Source: Siphonodentalium dalli | Lineage: Eukaryota > Mollusca > Scaphopoda > Gadilida > Siphonodentaliidae | Direction: 5' to 3' | DNA length: 64,000 bases | Assembly: GCA_032622095.1 (NCBI GenBank) | Contig: CP136064.1 | Span: 3,530,280 to 3,594,279, forward strand | In this document: positions 45,475 to 55,740 of the stretch, one piece after another | Position numbering within the stretch: position 1 is the stretch's first letter | How the letters are laid out: the number at the start of each line of letters is the position of its first letter | Program-made: the position numbers and the translations under genes | The notes under the pieces: generated by a model | Seen by the model: only the letters and a program-made list of their open reading frames with translations | Database searches by the model: none | What the model was told of the DNA's origin: nothing

Positions 45475-46565
45475 ATGAGAGCTGTGCTGGTGCAGCATTA
45501 AAGAAGTCTGCTGTCACTAAATAACTTACATTTACCTCCCATAAGGAGCCTCGCATACTATACATGTATATATAAGAGAATGCATTGGTTTACAAGGTCA
45601 TGGTAATTAGTGTTAGGCCAATGTATTCTCTTATATATGTATATGTGAGGCTCCCTATGTGAGTTTCACATATATAAGAGAATGCATTGGTTTACAAGGT
45701 CATGGTAATTAGTGTTAGGCCAATGTATTCTCTTATATATGTATATGTGAGGCTCCCTATGTGAGTGTCTCATATATAAGAGAATGCATTGGTTTACAAG
45801 GTTATGGTAATTAGTGTTAGGCCAATGTATTCTCTTATACATCTACATGTATATCCGAGGCTCCCTATGTGAGTTTCACATATATAAAAGAGTGCATTGG
45901 TTTACAAGGTCATGGTAATTAGTTTTAGGCCAATGTATTCTCTTATACATGTACATGTATATGTGAGGCTCCCTATGTGAGTGTCGCATATAAAAGAGAA
46001 TGCATTGGTTTACAACGTCAAGGTAAATATTGTTAGGCCAGTGCATTCTCTTATACATGTATATGTGAGGCTCCCTATGTGAGTGTCGCATATAAAAGAG
46101 AATGCATTGGTTTACAAGGTCAAGGTAAATATTGTTATGCCAGTTCATTCTCTTATACATGTATATGTGAGGCTCCCTATGTGAGTGTCGCATATAAAAG
46201 AGAATGCATTGGTTTACAAGGTCAAGGTAAATATTGTTAGGCCAGTGCATTCTCTTATACATGTATATGTGAGGCTCCCTATGTGAGTGTCGCATATATA
46301 AGAGAATGCATTGGTTTACAAGGTCAAGGTAAATATTGTTAGGCCGGTGCATTCTCTTATACATGAATATGTGAGGCTCCCTATGTGAGTGTCGCATATA
46401 TAAGAGAATGCATTGGTTTACAAGGTCAAGGTAAATATTGTTAGGCAAATGCATTCTCTTATATATGCAAGGTTCCCTATGGGAGAATCACATATATAAG
46501 AGAACGCATTGGTTTACAAGGTCAAGGTAAATATTATCATGGCAATGCATTCTCTTATATATGCG
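45475..46565. mobile_element. Family C element with palindrome expanded into about ten tandem units
   Basis: TTAA at 45471-45474, then CCCTTTCATGATGAGAGCTG and GCTGGTGCAGCATTAAAG. Units of about 100-110 bp follow: CCAATGTATTCTCTTATA, TGTGAGGCTCCCTATGTGAG, ATATAAGAGAATGCATTGG, TTTACAAGGTCAAGGTAAAT. The 192-codon minus frame at 45876-46454 is only the repeat read through. The right terminus is missing. Confidence 0.8.
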
Positions 46566-46860
46566 AAGTTACCTATGAGATCATGTTCATATTTCAACTG
46601 TTTACTTTTTGGTGTCAATCAGTCGATTAGTTTGGAAAAGGTTGTCCCCATCAACTCATGTCATTACTTTGTTGTATTCGATATTGATTCGATCTTATAA
46701 CTTATTTAATGTTTTACATCGGATCATTTTCATATTTCATGTCCACCTTTATGATGACACACCCATCAACTGTATTGTTTTGATTTAGATCAGTTAATGG
46801 GTTTGGAAATATAAATCCATTCCAAATCATAACAACCCGAGTAAGTGCCAGTATTACGTA

Positions 46861-47054
46861 CAGTAATGCTCTAATTAATCGACCCCTTAACCACAGCAGA
46901 ATTATGGGTAACTTTTCAGGATTTAGTCGGAAATATGGCTTGTTGCCATTCATTGGAAAGCTCTCAGTGCAACAAGCCATATTTCCGACTAAATCCTGAA
47001 AAGTTACCCATAATTCTGCTGTGGTTAAGGGGTCGATTATTTAGGGCATTACTG
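46861..47054. mobile_element. TA-flanked palindromic MITE
   Basis: CAGTAATGCTCTAATTAATC to TTATTTAGGGCATTACTG, with TA at both flanks. The loop is shortened relative to its sisters. Confidence 0.85.
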
Positions 47055-47235
47055 TAATCTCACTGTTCAAAAACACCATGTCACCGTTCACAGTGGCGCT
47101 TTGTTTGACCCACATACAGACACTTGATTCCACGTCTTGCCAACCGGAAGTTGATACAAGCTAATGATAGGCAGAGCACCCTGCTGTATAGGCAGTTTCA
47201 GAATCAGTCAGAAAGTTGACATAATATAAGCAAGA

Positions 47236-48290
47236 AAGCCCCAGGTCCTCTGGTATACTGTTTTGCACCTGTCCGTCAGTCCGTGCGTGCGTCTGTGTGT
47301 CCGTCCGTACGTACGTTCATCCGATGTCTGTTCATGTCATAACTTGAACAGTAGTGCTCGGATCTCAATGAAATTTTGTATGGCTGTTCATTACTATGAG
47401 GGCATTCAATAGACGGTTACATCGTTTTGTTCGGATTTTCCATTCTAGAGTTATTCATTTTTGTTTATCTTGAAATGTTGGATTTTTGGTCTGCCTGGTG
47501 TCTGTTCATGTCATAACTTCAACAGTTGTGCTGGGATCTCAATGAAATTTGGTAAGGATGTTCACTACTATGAGGACATTAAAAAGAGGGTTCCATCGTT
47601 TTGTTCGGATTTTCCATTCTGGAGTTATTCATCTTTGTTTATCTGGAAATGTTGGCTTTTTGGTCCGTCTGGTGTCTGTTCATGTCGTAACTTCAACAGT
47701 TGTGCTGGGATCTCAATGAAATTTGGTAAGGATGTTCACTACTATGAGGACATTAAAAAGAGGGTTCCATTGTTTTGTTCGGATTTTCCATTCTAGAGTT
47801 ATACATCTTTGTTTATCTGGAAATGTTGACTTTTTGGTCCGTCTTGTGTCTGTTCATGTCGTAACTTCAACAGTTGTGCTGGGATCTCAATTAAATTTGG
47901 TATGGATGTTCACTACTATGAGGACATTCAATAGAGGGTTCCACTGTTCTGTTCTGCTTTTCCAATCTAGAGTTATTCATCTTTGTTTATCTGGAAATGT
48001 TGGTTCTTTGGTCCATCCAATGTCTGTTCAGCTCATAACTTGAACAGTAATGCTCGGATCTCAATGAAATTTGGTATGGATGTTCACCACTATGAGGACA
48101 TTTAATGGCACATTCAAATGTTTGTTTTGTTTTTATTGTTCTATAGTTACTCATCTTTGTTTATATGAAAATGCTGGTGTTTGGGTCCATCTGTCTGAGT
48201 ATAGCCCTCATAAGTTATAGATATGCCCACACGAGGCGGTATGCCACGAGGGGGTATGCACCGGACGACAGTCCATCTCTTGTTTTATTG
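47236..48290 (+). repeat. About 180-bp repeat, five copies, in a CTCTTGTT-ending element
   Basis: Units share GTCTGTTCATGTCATAACTT, CAACAGT, GGATCTCAATGAAATTTGGT, GTTCACTACTATGAGGACAT and TTTTCCATTCTAGAGTTATT. Before them lies a pyrimidine-rich CCGTCCGTACG tract, and after them GGTATGCACCGGACG, AGTCC and CTCTTGTT. Frames here are repeat translations. The overall plan resembles the adjacent 48639-49242 repeat. Confidence 0.7.
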
Positions 48291-48513
48291 GTGTTGTCCC
48301 ATCCATAATAGTAAAAATTAAGTTAATTTTGCGCAAGTAAGACATATATACTTCTGCATGATATACAAAGTGCTAACAGCTATTGGGTTCCAAGCGAGTT
48401 GAATATAAACGCTCTTTATATTGAGTTCATTAGTTATGGGTTTCTGTTATCTTAATGTCAGGCTTCCACACACTATCGCAGAAAGGTTTCATTGTTTGTG
48501 CGATTTCAGAGGT

Positions 48514-48609
48514 GTCGTTGTTAAAGCGACACTGATGTGTGGGACAATACAAACATGTCACGTCGTTGTTAAAGTGACACTGATGTGTGGGACAATACAA
48601 ACATGTCAC
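48514..48609 (+). repeat. 48-bp direct duplication
   Basis: Two copies of GTCGTTGTTAAAG(C/T)GACA, then CTGATGTGTGGGACAATACA, then AACATGTCAC, differing at about one base. Recent duplication. Confidence 0.85.
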
Positions 48610-48638
48610 ATACACTATCTCTATTAGAATTCTAATAA

Positions 48639-49242
48639 TTATACCCCCACTTTCGAAGAAAATGGGGGGTATACTGGATTGACTGCGTCTGTCCGTCCAT
48701 CCGTCACGCTTTCTCTGTCCGTGTGTACGTCCGTCCATCCGATCTCATAACTCGAACAACTATGAACCGATTTCAATAATTTTTTGTATGCAATCTCTTT
48801 GGGACTGCCTCTCCGCATGATTTTAATTGCGGTCGGTCCGACTTTTTTCTCAACTTTATACGCCTCATTTTTGACTTATTTTTGACTTATTTTGACTTAT
48901 TCTGTCCGACTTAATAACTTTAACAAATATGAACCGATTTCAATAATTTTGGTATACATGCTTCTCACAATACCCTCTCTACATGTTGCGGCTAGGGATT
49001 GACTGTTTTTCATAATATAACACTTCATTTTCGACTTATTCTGTCCGACTTAATAACTTTAACAAATATGAACCAATTTGAATAATTTTTTCTGTACAAG
49101 CTTCTTGTGACACCATATCGATATTATTAGTCCGAATTTTTCTTTAAAGTTAAAAATCTTTTTTGTTGGGTTTACATATAATGCGGGTTGAATTTGCCAC
49201 GGTGGGGGTATGCTAGCTCTCGAGTGCACACCTCTTGTTATT
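48639..49242 (+). repeat. Repeat with CCGTCCATCC tract and CTCTTGTT end
   Basis: It opens with a small hairpin (TACCCCCACTTTC...ATGGGGGGTA), followed by TCCGTCCATCCG tracts, then two or three copies of TTAACAAATATGAACC(G/A)ATTT. It ends GGGGGTATGCTAGCTCTCGA, GTGCACACCTCTTGTT. Start and end match the layout of 47236-48290, so both are likely members of one dispersed non-autonomous family of unknown class. Confidence 0.55.
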
Positions 49243-49249
49243 AACGTTA

Positions 49250-49265
49250 CACTTTTCTTTTTCAG
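49250..49265 (+). other. 3' splice site of the 208-residue gene
   Basis: CACTTTTCTTTTTCAG is a strong pyrimidine tract plus AG. It places an 80-base 5'UTR segment (49266-49345) on the coding exon and implies an upstream non-coding exon. Confidence 0.65.
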
Positions 49266-49345
49266 GTTTTCTAGAGAATGCTGATAAAAAGATAGTCATA
49301 AAAATCTCCCTATTCTAGTAACGTCGTCTCAAACAAAAAGAAAAA

Positions 49346-49972
49346 ATGAACAGCAACGCCCCAGAATATACGCCTTCACCGAGGCCACACCCACGGATAT
49401 CCACGGAAGCTCAGTCGTATGCTGACAGAAACAGGGGCAATCCACTCTGGGGTGACCAGGAGTCAAACGGGTACGGATCACAGGTTCATGGTCGAGGCTT
49501 GACATCAGAAGGTATAAAAAATGCCAACATCAATAAAGGATCAATGAATGACATAATGGGAGGCTACCCCGACCCAGCACCGTCACGGAAAATCCACCCG
49601 CGCGGAACCACAGGTGATGCGGCGACAATCGCAGCCGAAAATAAGGGCGGGGCTATGAAGTCTCTCATTGATGAGTACGGGAGTTTGGACTGTGATCCTC
49701 CACCACCACAGAAGGTTCAGGGATTCGACGCGATGGATAACGCTGATAGGAATGTTGGTAGTATTGGTAACGTTATGTATAGCTCTAATCATCCACCCGA
49801 GGTGCAGCCTCGACAGCAGCTAGGATACGGAGGAGAGGAGGTCGCACAGAAACATAAAGGAGCAGACATGGGGCCCTTATTAAGTATGGAACAAAAGGGA
49901 CCCGAAAGTCCGAGAGAACCTAAAGTTAGCAGACTCCATGAAACGTCAAAAGGCGGCGGGTATGTAATGTAA
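49346..49972 (+). CDS. 208-residue protein with five degenerate NKG repeats, unknown family
   Basis: A single coding exon. The ATG follows AAAGAAAAA, and an in-frame TAA at 49319 rules out a longer N-terminus in this exon. I do not recognise the family. Five spaced motifs share (D/E)A..xAxxN(K/R)G: EAQSYADRNRG (21-31), EGIKNANINKG (55-65), DAATIAAENKG (91-101), DAMDNADRNVG (128-138), EEVAQKHKG (164-172). Each is followed within about 8 residues by a hydrophobic pair (IM, LI, VM, LL) and linked by Pro/Gly-rich segments (HPRIST, HPRGTTG, DPPPPQK). There is no signal peptide, membrane segment or cysteine pattern (one Cys), so it is probably cytosolic and largely disordered. Codon use is balanced, unlike nearby repeat frames. 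A type D MITE begins three bases after the stop, and the last 29 codons are duplicated at 50363. AATAAA at 50829 is a possible poly(A) signal. Confidence 0.7.
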   Translation: MNSNAPEYTPSPRPHPRISTEAQSYADRNRGNPLWGDQESNGYGSQVHGRGLTSEGIKNANINKGSMNDIMGGYPDPAPSRKIHPRGTTGDAATIAAENKGGAMKSLIDEYGSLDCDPPPPQKVQGFDAMDNADRNVGSIGNVMYSSNHPPEVQPRQQLGYGGEEVAQKHKGADMGPLLSMEQKGPESPREPKVSRLHETSKGGGYVM

Positions 49973-49975
49973 TTT

Positions 49976-50290
49976 TTTACCGTGTGCCAATGCATTCTCT
50001 TATATATGCGAGTCGACCATAGGTCGCCTCGCATATATAAGAGAATGCATTGGCCTAACAATTTTTTACAATTTTAATAATTTTTTCTTGTATTCTTTAA
50101 CAATTTTATAATTTCACCCATACAGAGCCCCAGACAAACATGAGCAGACGACACTCTTCTATATGCTTCTATATATGTGTGGGGCTCCCTGCAGGGTAAT
50201 GGAAGTTTTTTATTTTATGTCCTAAAAATTTTAAGAAACATTTGGTCGACTCGCATATATAAGAGAATGCATTGGCACAGGGTAAAAAAA
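49976..50290. mobile_element. Type D MITE just behind the stop codon
   Basis: Terminal inverted repeats TTTTTTACCGTGTGCCAATG and CATTGGCACAGGGTAAAAAA. Palindrome 49986-50054, AT spacer, second hairpin (ACAGAGCCCCAGACAAACAT to GGGGCTCCCTGCAGGG), half palindrome 50244-50276. It supplies the start of the gene's 3'UTR. Confidence 0.75.
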
Positions 50291-50362
50291 ATCCCGACTT
50301 ACGACTGGATTTGATATGGCGGGTCAAATATATACTCACCTATGTTATTGCCGTCGTATAAT

Positions 50363-50455
50363 AGTATGGAACAAAAGGGACCCGAAAGTCCAAGAGAACC
50401 TAAAGTTAGCAGACTCCATGAAACGTCAAAAGGCGGCGGGTATGTAATGTAATTT
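50363..50455 (+). pseudogene. Duplicate of the gene's last 29 codons and stop
   Basis: 93 bases identical to 49883-49975 except one (G to A at 50392), exactly 480 bp downstream. It corresponds to residues 180-208 and the stop. No usable start; the AG before it (50363-50364) would join out of frame with the GT at 49884. It may be a true duplication around the MITE or two haplotypes joined in assembly. Confidence 0.85.
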
Positions 50456-50934
50456 ATATTATTATCCACCCCTTAACTAACACCATTTCCGATTGGGCAA
50501 AAGCCGCCACGTGATAGTCCTGGAAAAAGTCATATTGGACTCCCGAATGTCATATTGGACTCCCGACTGTACATATCACTTATTATTGGACTCTGTGATG
50601 TCACAAATTAATTCTATTGCGAAATGTGATGCGCGCACAACACTGATGGATTTCAGCAGACGTTTCACTTCCGTATTGAGTTTTTTTTCTCACTTCCGCG
50701 TTTACTTTTCCAAATCATGCTTTCTGATGATCAAAATACAGGCTTTTATAGAGAATTAAGTGCCGACAAATACCAAAAATAACCACAAAACTTTTATTCC
50801 CAAAATTTGGATAAACATACAGATGGATAATAAAAATGTCATTATACAATGTTTTGTACAGTATGTGATTTTCTTGTACGAGTCCAGGTTGTGGTGAAAA
50901 GTCATATTGGACGAGAGACACGCCAGTATTCTCA
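50456..50934. other. 3' flank, no supported gene
   Basis: Short direct repeat ATATTGGACTCCCGA at about 50532-50570. AATAAA at 50829. A short frame (50493-50759) has no domain. Confidence 0.4.
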
Positions 50935-50938
50935 TTAA

Positions 50939-53369
50939 CCCTTTTATGACAGGAGCTGCTCTGGTGCAGTGTTAAAGATACTGTGCCAGTGCATTCTCTT
51001 ATAGGGAGCATCTCATATAAAGATACTGTGCCAGTGCATTCTCTTATAGGGAGCATCTCATATAAAGATACTGTGCCAGTGCATTCTCTTATAGGGAGCA
51101 TCTCATATATACGAGAATGCACTGACTTACAAGGGCATAATAAATATTGTTAGGCCAATGTACATGTATTCTCTTATATATGTTAGGCTTAGGGCCCTGC
51201 GAACCTTATAATTTAGGTCGAACCGAACCTTGAAACCGAATCATCGTCTTGGTTTCGAATCGAACCGAATCTCGAACCTCGAACCCAATTACCGACCGTG
51301 TCATTGAAGAGAGTCCAAGCGACGTACTCTTAATACTAGTGGCCAGTTAGAACGTATGTGGATCATTATAATAGTACAATCAACGTGTTATATACAAATT
51401 TATCGTATACGATATAAGATAATTACATGTTGAAGAATTATTTTATATTGGAGATGAATGACAATCCAATAAAACGTTGATTTTATGTTCCGTTTATGTC
51501 CATACATTATATTACATAACCCCGATTAAAACAAATATCCGATTATCATTCTCCGTATATACCCGCGTCCGCTCACTGAGCTTCACTCATGAAAAATCAT
51601 AACTTATGACTTATTCTAACAGTAAGTGAGACAGATGTCTGATTGAATCATCGGTCAAGCTTCCATATGTACAATGTAAACAACGCGATAATCGATGCAT
51701 TGAACTCCTAACACACTGACAGCATGAACGCGCCACGTGGCATAGGAGCGATAACTCTATTTTAATTGATCGATTATTCCATTCGAGTTGACAAATACAT
51801 ATAACTAACAAAATTGCAGACAAATATATCGCCAATGATTCGCATCTACGTTCACCAGTCTAGAGGGGACATAGGATAAGCACGTGTTATGGGCGTGGCG
51901 GACAACTCATTGTACACACAGTTTCACAACGCAAGTATTAAATTGACTGGGTTGACTTGTTTTCAAATCTGCGCATTTTGCTTCTGTTTTTACAAGTGAC
52001 TTACAATTGTTTTTATCGGAGAGTAATATCACACTGGTCAAGTAGTCATGCTAACGTTCTATGATGCGGTTGGTTCCAGCTGAATTGCCATGATGGTCTT
52101 ATGGGCTTAGGGCAACTGATGCTGTCCACACATTAACTGTTCGACGTGTTCATAACCACAAATAGCTAAATTGTAGCAAGACATCAAAGCATTCGACCGA
52201 CATTCTAACTCGGCGACAACATGCGATAAAGATCAAAGCGTGCTGACGTCTTTCTCACTCACTGTAGCAATTTAAGTGTCACGCAGTCACGTGACAAAGT
52301 GCATTGAGTAACATCATGCCAATCGTTTATGCCAAAGAGCAAAGACCACACCCTCTCTTTGGCCGTCCTGACGCCTGACCAATGTGATTGGTTGAATCCA
52401 ATCGTCAATGATGAAGCTCTGCCCAAAAATACTTGTCTAATTGTAAACCTGATTCAGCCTATTCACCGAACTCAAAAAGCTACTTCGTTCTGTATTTCGA
52501 CTTCATCGGAAGTTTGTCCGTGTTTATAACATGCTGTCGTCGTAATAAGTTATTAAGTACCGGTATATAATGATTTTATAATCACATGTCTATTAGTAAT
52601 TTATACATGAAATAAAACAATTTGGTGACAGATTGAGGTAGAAATTACTAGAAAACCAGAAAGCTTGCGTCACCACTTTCCCATTTAGCGGGAACAGAAT
52701 AAATTGAATATCAAAAGATCTCTTCAAAATTCAACGTAATATAACCCAGTGACCCACCGCATTATGATCAAATTAATTATGTTTAATGTCAAGTTGTAAA
52801 CATAAAATCATTGTATCATAAGCATACACGTAGATTTAGCAGAATTTTGGGTAAACAATTAACTGATAGTCATTGATAGACTAGTGATAGTATAACCAAG
52901 AAGCAATTCAAAGTACTTTTCTGACACCTGATTCAGATGAATGTTATCTGCGCGATATCACTAAATTATTTAATAAATGATTTCTCACACGGTCTCGTTA
53001 CACTCGTAATGCGATGGCAATAAAATGCTGTGACAAAAAGTAATTAATACCATGGGGCTAATTTCGAGGTATTGTGTATATGCCGACGTATTATATATGA
53101 TGTGTGTGCATCGAGGATTGAGCGTTTGCATTCAGTGATTCTCGATCGCCCAGAACTGTTTGATTTAATCATTCTGCCGGAAAAATGAAAAGGTTCGATA
53201 AAAATCGAATCCCGTCAAAGGTTTCGAACCGGACCGAATCATCACAGCGGTTTCGAACCGAACCGAACCTCGAACGGTTCGCGGAGCCCTAGTTAGGCTC
53301 GCATATATAAGATAATGCATTGGCACAGGGTTTTTGCAAAATTTCAGGAAGCTATAAGTCATGAAAGGG
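50939..53369. mobile_element. Family C MITE split by a hAT-like element
   Basis: TTAA at 50935-50938 and 53370-53373. Left end CCCTTTTATGACAGGAGCTG, right end CTATAAGTCATGAAAGGG. Three tandem units of GATACTGTGCCAGTGCATTC plus TCTTATAGGGAGCATCTC lie at 50977-51070. The palindrome is interrupted by the 2.1-kb insert at 51190-53291. Confidence 0.8.
51190..53291. mobile_element. 2.1-kb hAT-like non-autonomous element
   Basis: GTTAGGCT on both sides (51182-51189 and 53292-53299) is a perfect 8-bp target duplication. Termini TAGGGCCCTGCGAACC and, inverted, TAGGGCTCCGCGAACC (14 of 16). Subterminal clusters of CGAACCGAAC at both ends are typical binding-site repeats for hAT transposases. Internal frames (51611-51835, 52329-52529) show no transposase, so it depends on a helper. 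Confidence 0.85.
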
Positions 53370-53391
53370 TTAATAGATTATCAATAAAATA

Positions 53392-54240
53392 ACAATAACA
53401 TGATTTTGAGGGCGTTATGTTTATTAATGGCCCGACAGGAATTAACAGCACAAGGACTATTTGCAGCCTGAGATGAAGTCGAGTGTCGCTAATTGGTATG
53501 AGGGCTGTTAATTATACAATAACATGATTTTTTTAGGGCGTTATGTTTATTAATGGCCCGACAGGAATTAACAGCACAAGGACTATTTGCAGCCTGAGAT
53601 GAAGTCGAGTGTCGCTAATTGGTATGAGGGCTGTTAGTCATTCCAGAGGGCCGTTAATTATACAATAACATGATTTTTGAGGGCGTTATGTTTATTAATG
53701 GCCCGACAGGAATTAACAGCACAAGGACTGTTTGCAGCCTGAGATGAAGTCGAGTGTCGCTAATTGGTACGAGGGCTGTTAGTCATTCCAGAGGGCCGTT
53801 AATTATACAATAACATGATTTTTTTAGGGCGTTATGTTTATTAATGGGCCGACAGGAATGATTAACAGCACAAGGACTATTTGCAGCCTGAGATGAAGTC
53901 GAGTGTCGCTAATTGGTACGAGGGCTGTTAATTATACAATAACATGATTTTTTTAGGGCGTTATGTTTATTAATGGCCCGACAGGAATTAACAGCACAAG
54001 GACTATTTGCAGCCTGAGATGAAGTCGAGTGTCGCTAATTGGTATGAGGGCTGTTAGTCATTCCAGAGGGCCGTTAATTATACAATAACATGATTTTTGA
54101 GGGCGTTATGTTTATTAATGGCCCGACGGGAATTAACAGCACAAGGACTGTTTGCAGCCTGAGATGAAGTCGAGTGTCGCTAATTGGTACGAGGGCTGTT
54201 AGTCATTCCAGAGGGCCGTTAATTATACAATAACATGATT
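53392..54240 (+). repeat. About 125/145-bp satellite, six copies
   Basis: Units open with AATAACATGATTTT and contain GGGCGTTATGTTTATTAATG, CAGGAATTAACAGCACAAGG, GCAGCCTGAGATGAAGTCGA and GTGTCGCTAATTGGTA. An about 21-bp segment (GTCATTCCAGAGGGCCGTTA) is present in some units and absent in others, giving two lengths. Inverted relatives of the last part (AGTCATTAGCAGCCCT) follow at 54280-54310. Confidence 0.85.
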
Positions 54241-54445
54241 TCCAAGGGCATTGCGCTCCATTATCGAACCTCCATTAGTGACTAGCAGCCCTACAGTCAT
54301 TAGCAGCCCTCGGCTATCACCTCAGGTCTCAACGCTCCAGAAAATCATTTTATTTATATTCTTCTGATCAAGTATTAAGTAATAATTGTTTGTCAATGTT
54401 TTTATTCGTCAGCAAAGGTACTGATGACTGTCATCTGTTTAGGTC

Positions 54446-55740
54446 TGTATGAGTCTCCAAACGGGAGTGTTATATAACCCTGTATGAGTCTCCAAACGGG
54501 AGTGTTATATAACCCTGTATGAGTCTCCAAACGGGAGTGTTATATAACCCTGTATGAGTCTCCAAACGGGAGTGTTATATAACCCTGTATGAGTCTCCAA
54601 ACGGGAGTGTTATATAACCCTGTATGAGTCTCCAAACGGGAGTGTTATATAACCCTGTATGAGTCTCCAAACGGGAGTGTTATATAACCCTGTATGAGTC
54701 TCCAAACGGGAGTGTTATATAACCCTGTATGAGTCTCCAAACGGGAGTGTTATATAACCCTGTATGAGTCTCCAAACGGGAGTGTTATATAACCCTGTAT
54801 GAGTCTCCAAACGGGAGTGTTATATAACCCTGTATGAGTCTCCAAACGGGAGTGTTATATAACCCTGTATGAGTCTCCAAACGGGAGTGTTATATAACCC
54901 TGTATGAGTCTCCAAACGGGAGTGTTATATAACCCTGTATGAGTCTCCAAACGGGAGTGTTATATAACCCTGTATGAGTCTCCAAACGGGAGTGTTATAT
55001 AACCCTGTATGAGTCTCCAAACGGGAGTGTTATATAACCCTGTATGAGTCTCCAAACGGGAGTGTTATATAACCCTGTATGAGTCTCCAAACGGGAGTGT
55101 TATATAACCCTGTATGAGTCTCCAAACGGGAGTGTTATATAACCCTGTATGAGTCTCCAAACGGGAGTGTTATATAACCCTGTATGAGTCTCCAAACGGG
55201 AGTGTTATATAACCCTGTATGAGTCTCCAAACGGGAGTGTTATATAACCCTGTATGAGTCTCCAAACGGGAGTGTTATATAACCCTGTATGAGTCTCCAA
55301 ACGGGAGTGTTATATAACCCTGTATGAGTCTCCAAACGGGAGTGTTATATAACCCTGTATGAGTCTCCAAACGGGAGTGTTATATAACCCTGTATGAGTC
55401 TCCAAACGGGAGTGTTATATAACCCTGTATGAGTCTCCAAACGGGAGTGTTATATAACCCTGTATGAGTCTCCAAACGGGAGTGTTATATAACCCTGTAT
55501 GAGTCTCCAAACGGGAGTGTTATATAACCCTGTATGAGTCTCCAAACGGGAGTGTTATATAACCCTGTATGAGTCTCCAAACGGGAGTGTTATATAACCC
55601 TGTATGAGTCTCCAAACGGGAGTGTTATATAACCCTGTATGAGTCTCCAAACGGGAGTGTTATATAACCCTGTATGAGTCTCCAAACGGGAGTGTTATAT
55701 AACCCTGTATGAGTCTCCAAACGGGAGTGTTATATAACCC
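54446..55740 (+). repeat. 35-bp satellite block, 37 identical units
   Basis: Unit TGTATGAGTCTCCAAACGGG plus AGTGTTATATAACCC, 37 copies in 1295 bp with no substitution seen. It is the short form of the adjacent 61-bp unit and lacks 26 bases. Perfect homogeneity indicates very recent expansion, or assembly from few reads. Confidence 0.95.

Noticed and set aside
45876-46454. 192-codon minus-strand frame with repeated CILLYMRHSHREPHI
   Set aside because: It is the translation of the tandem palindrome units of a family C element; period and wording follow the DNA repeat, and frames of this type appear wherever the palindrome occurs.
47461-48043. Two overlapping 106-111 codon frames with internal repeats (GVCSCHNFNSCAG)
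   Set aside because: They follow the 180-bp tandem repeat and lack start context or any domain; Cys spacing is set by the DNA repeat.
49883-50364. Alternative last exon using GT at 49884 and AG at 50363-50364
   Set aside because: Joining these sites shifts the reading frame, and the acceptor has a poor pyrimidine tract; duplication or haplotype joining explains the repeat better.
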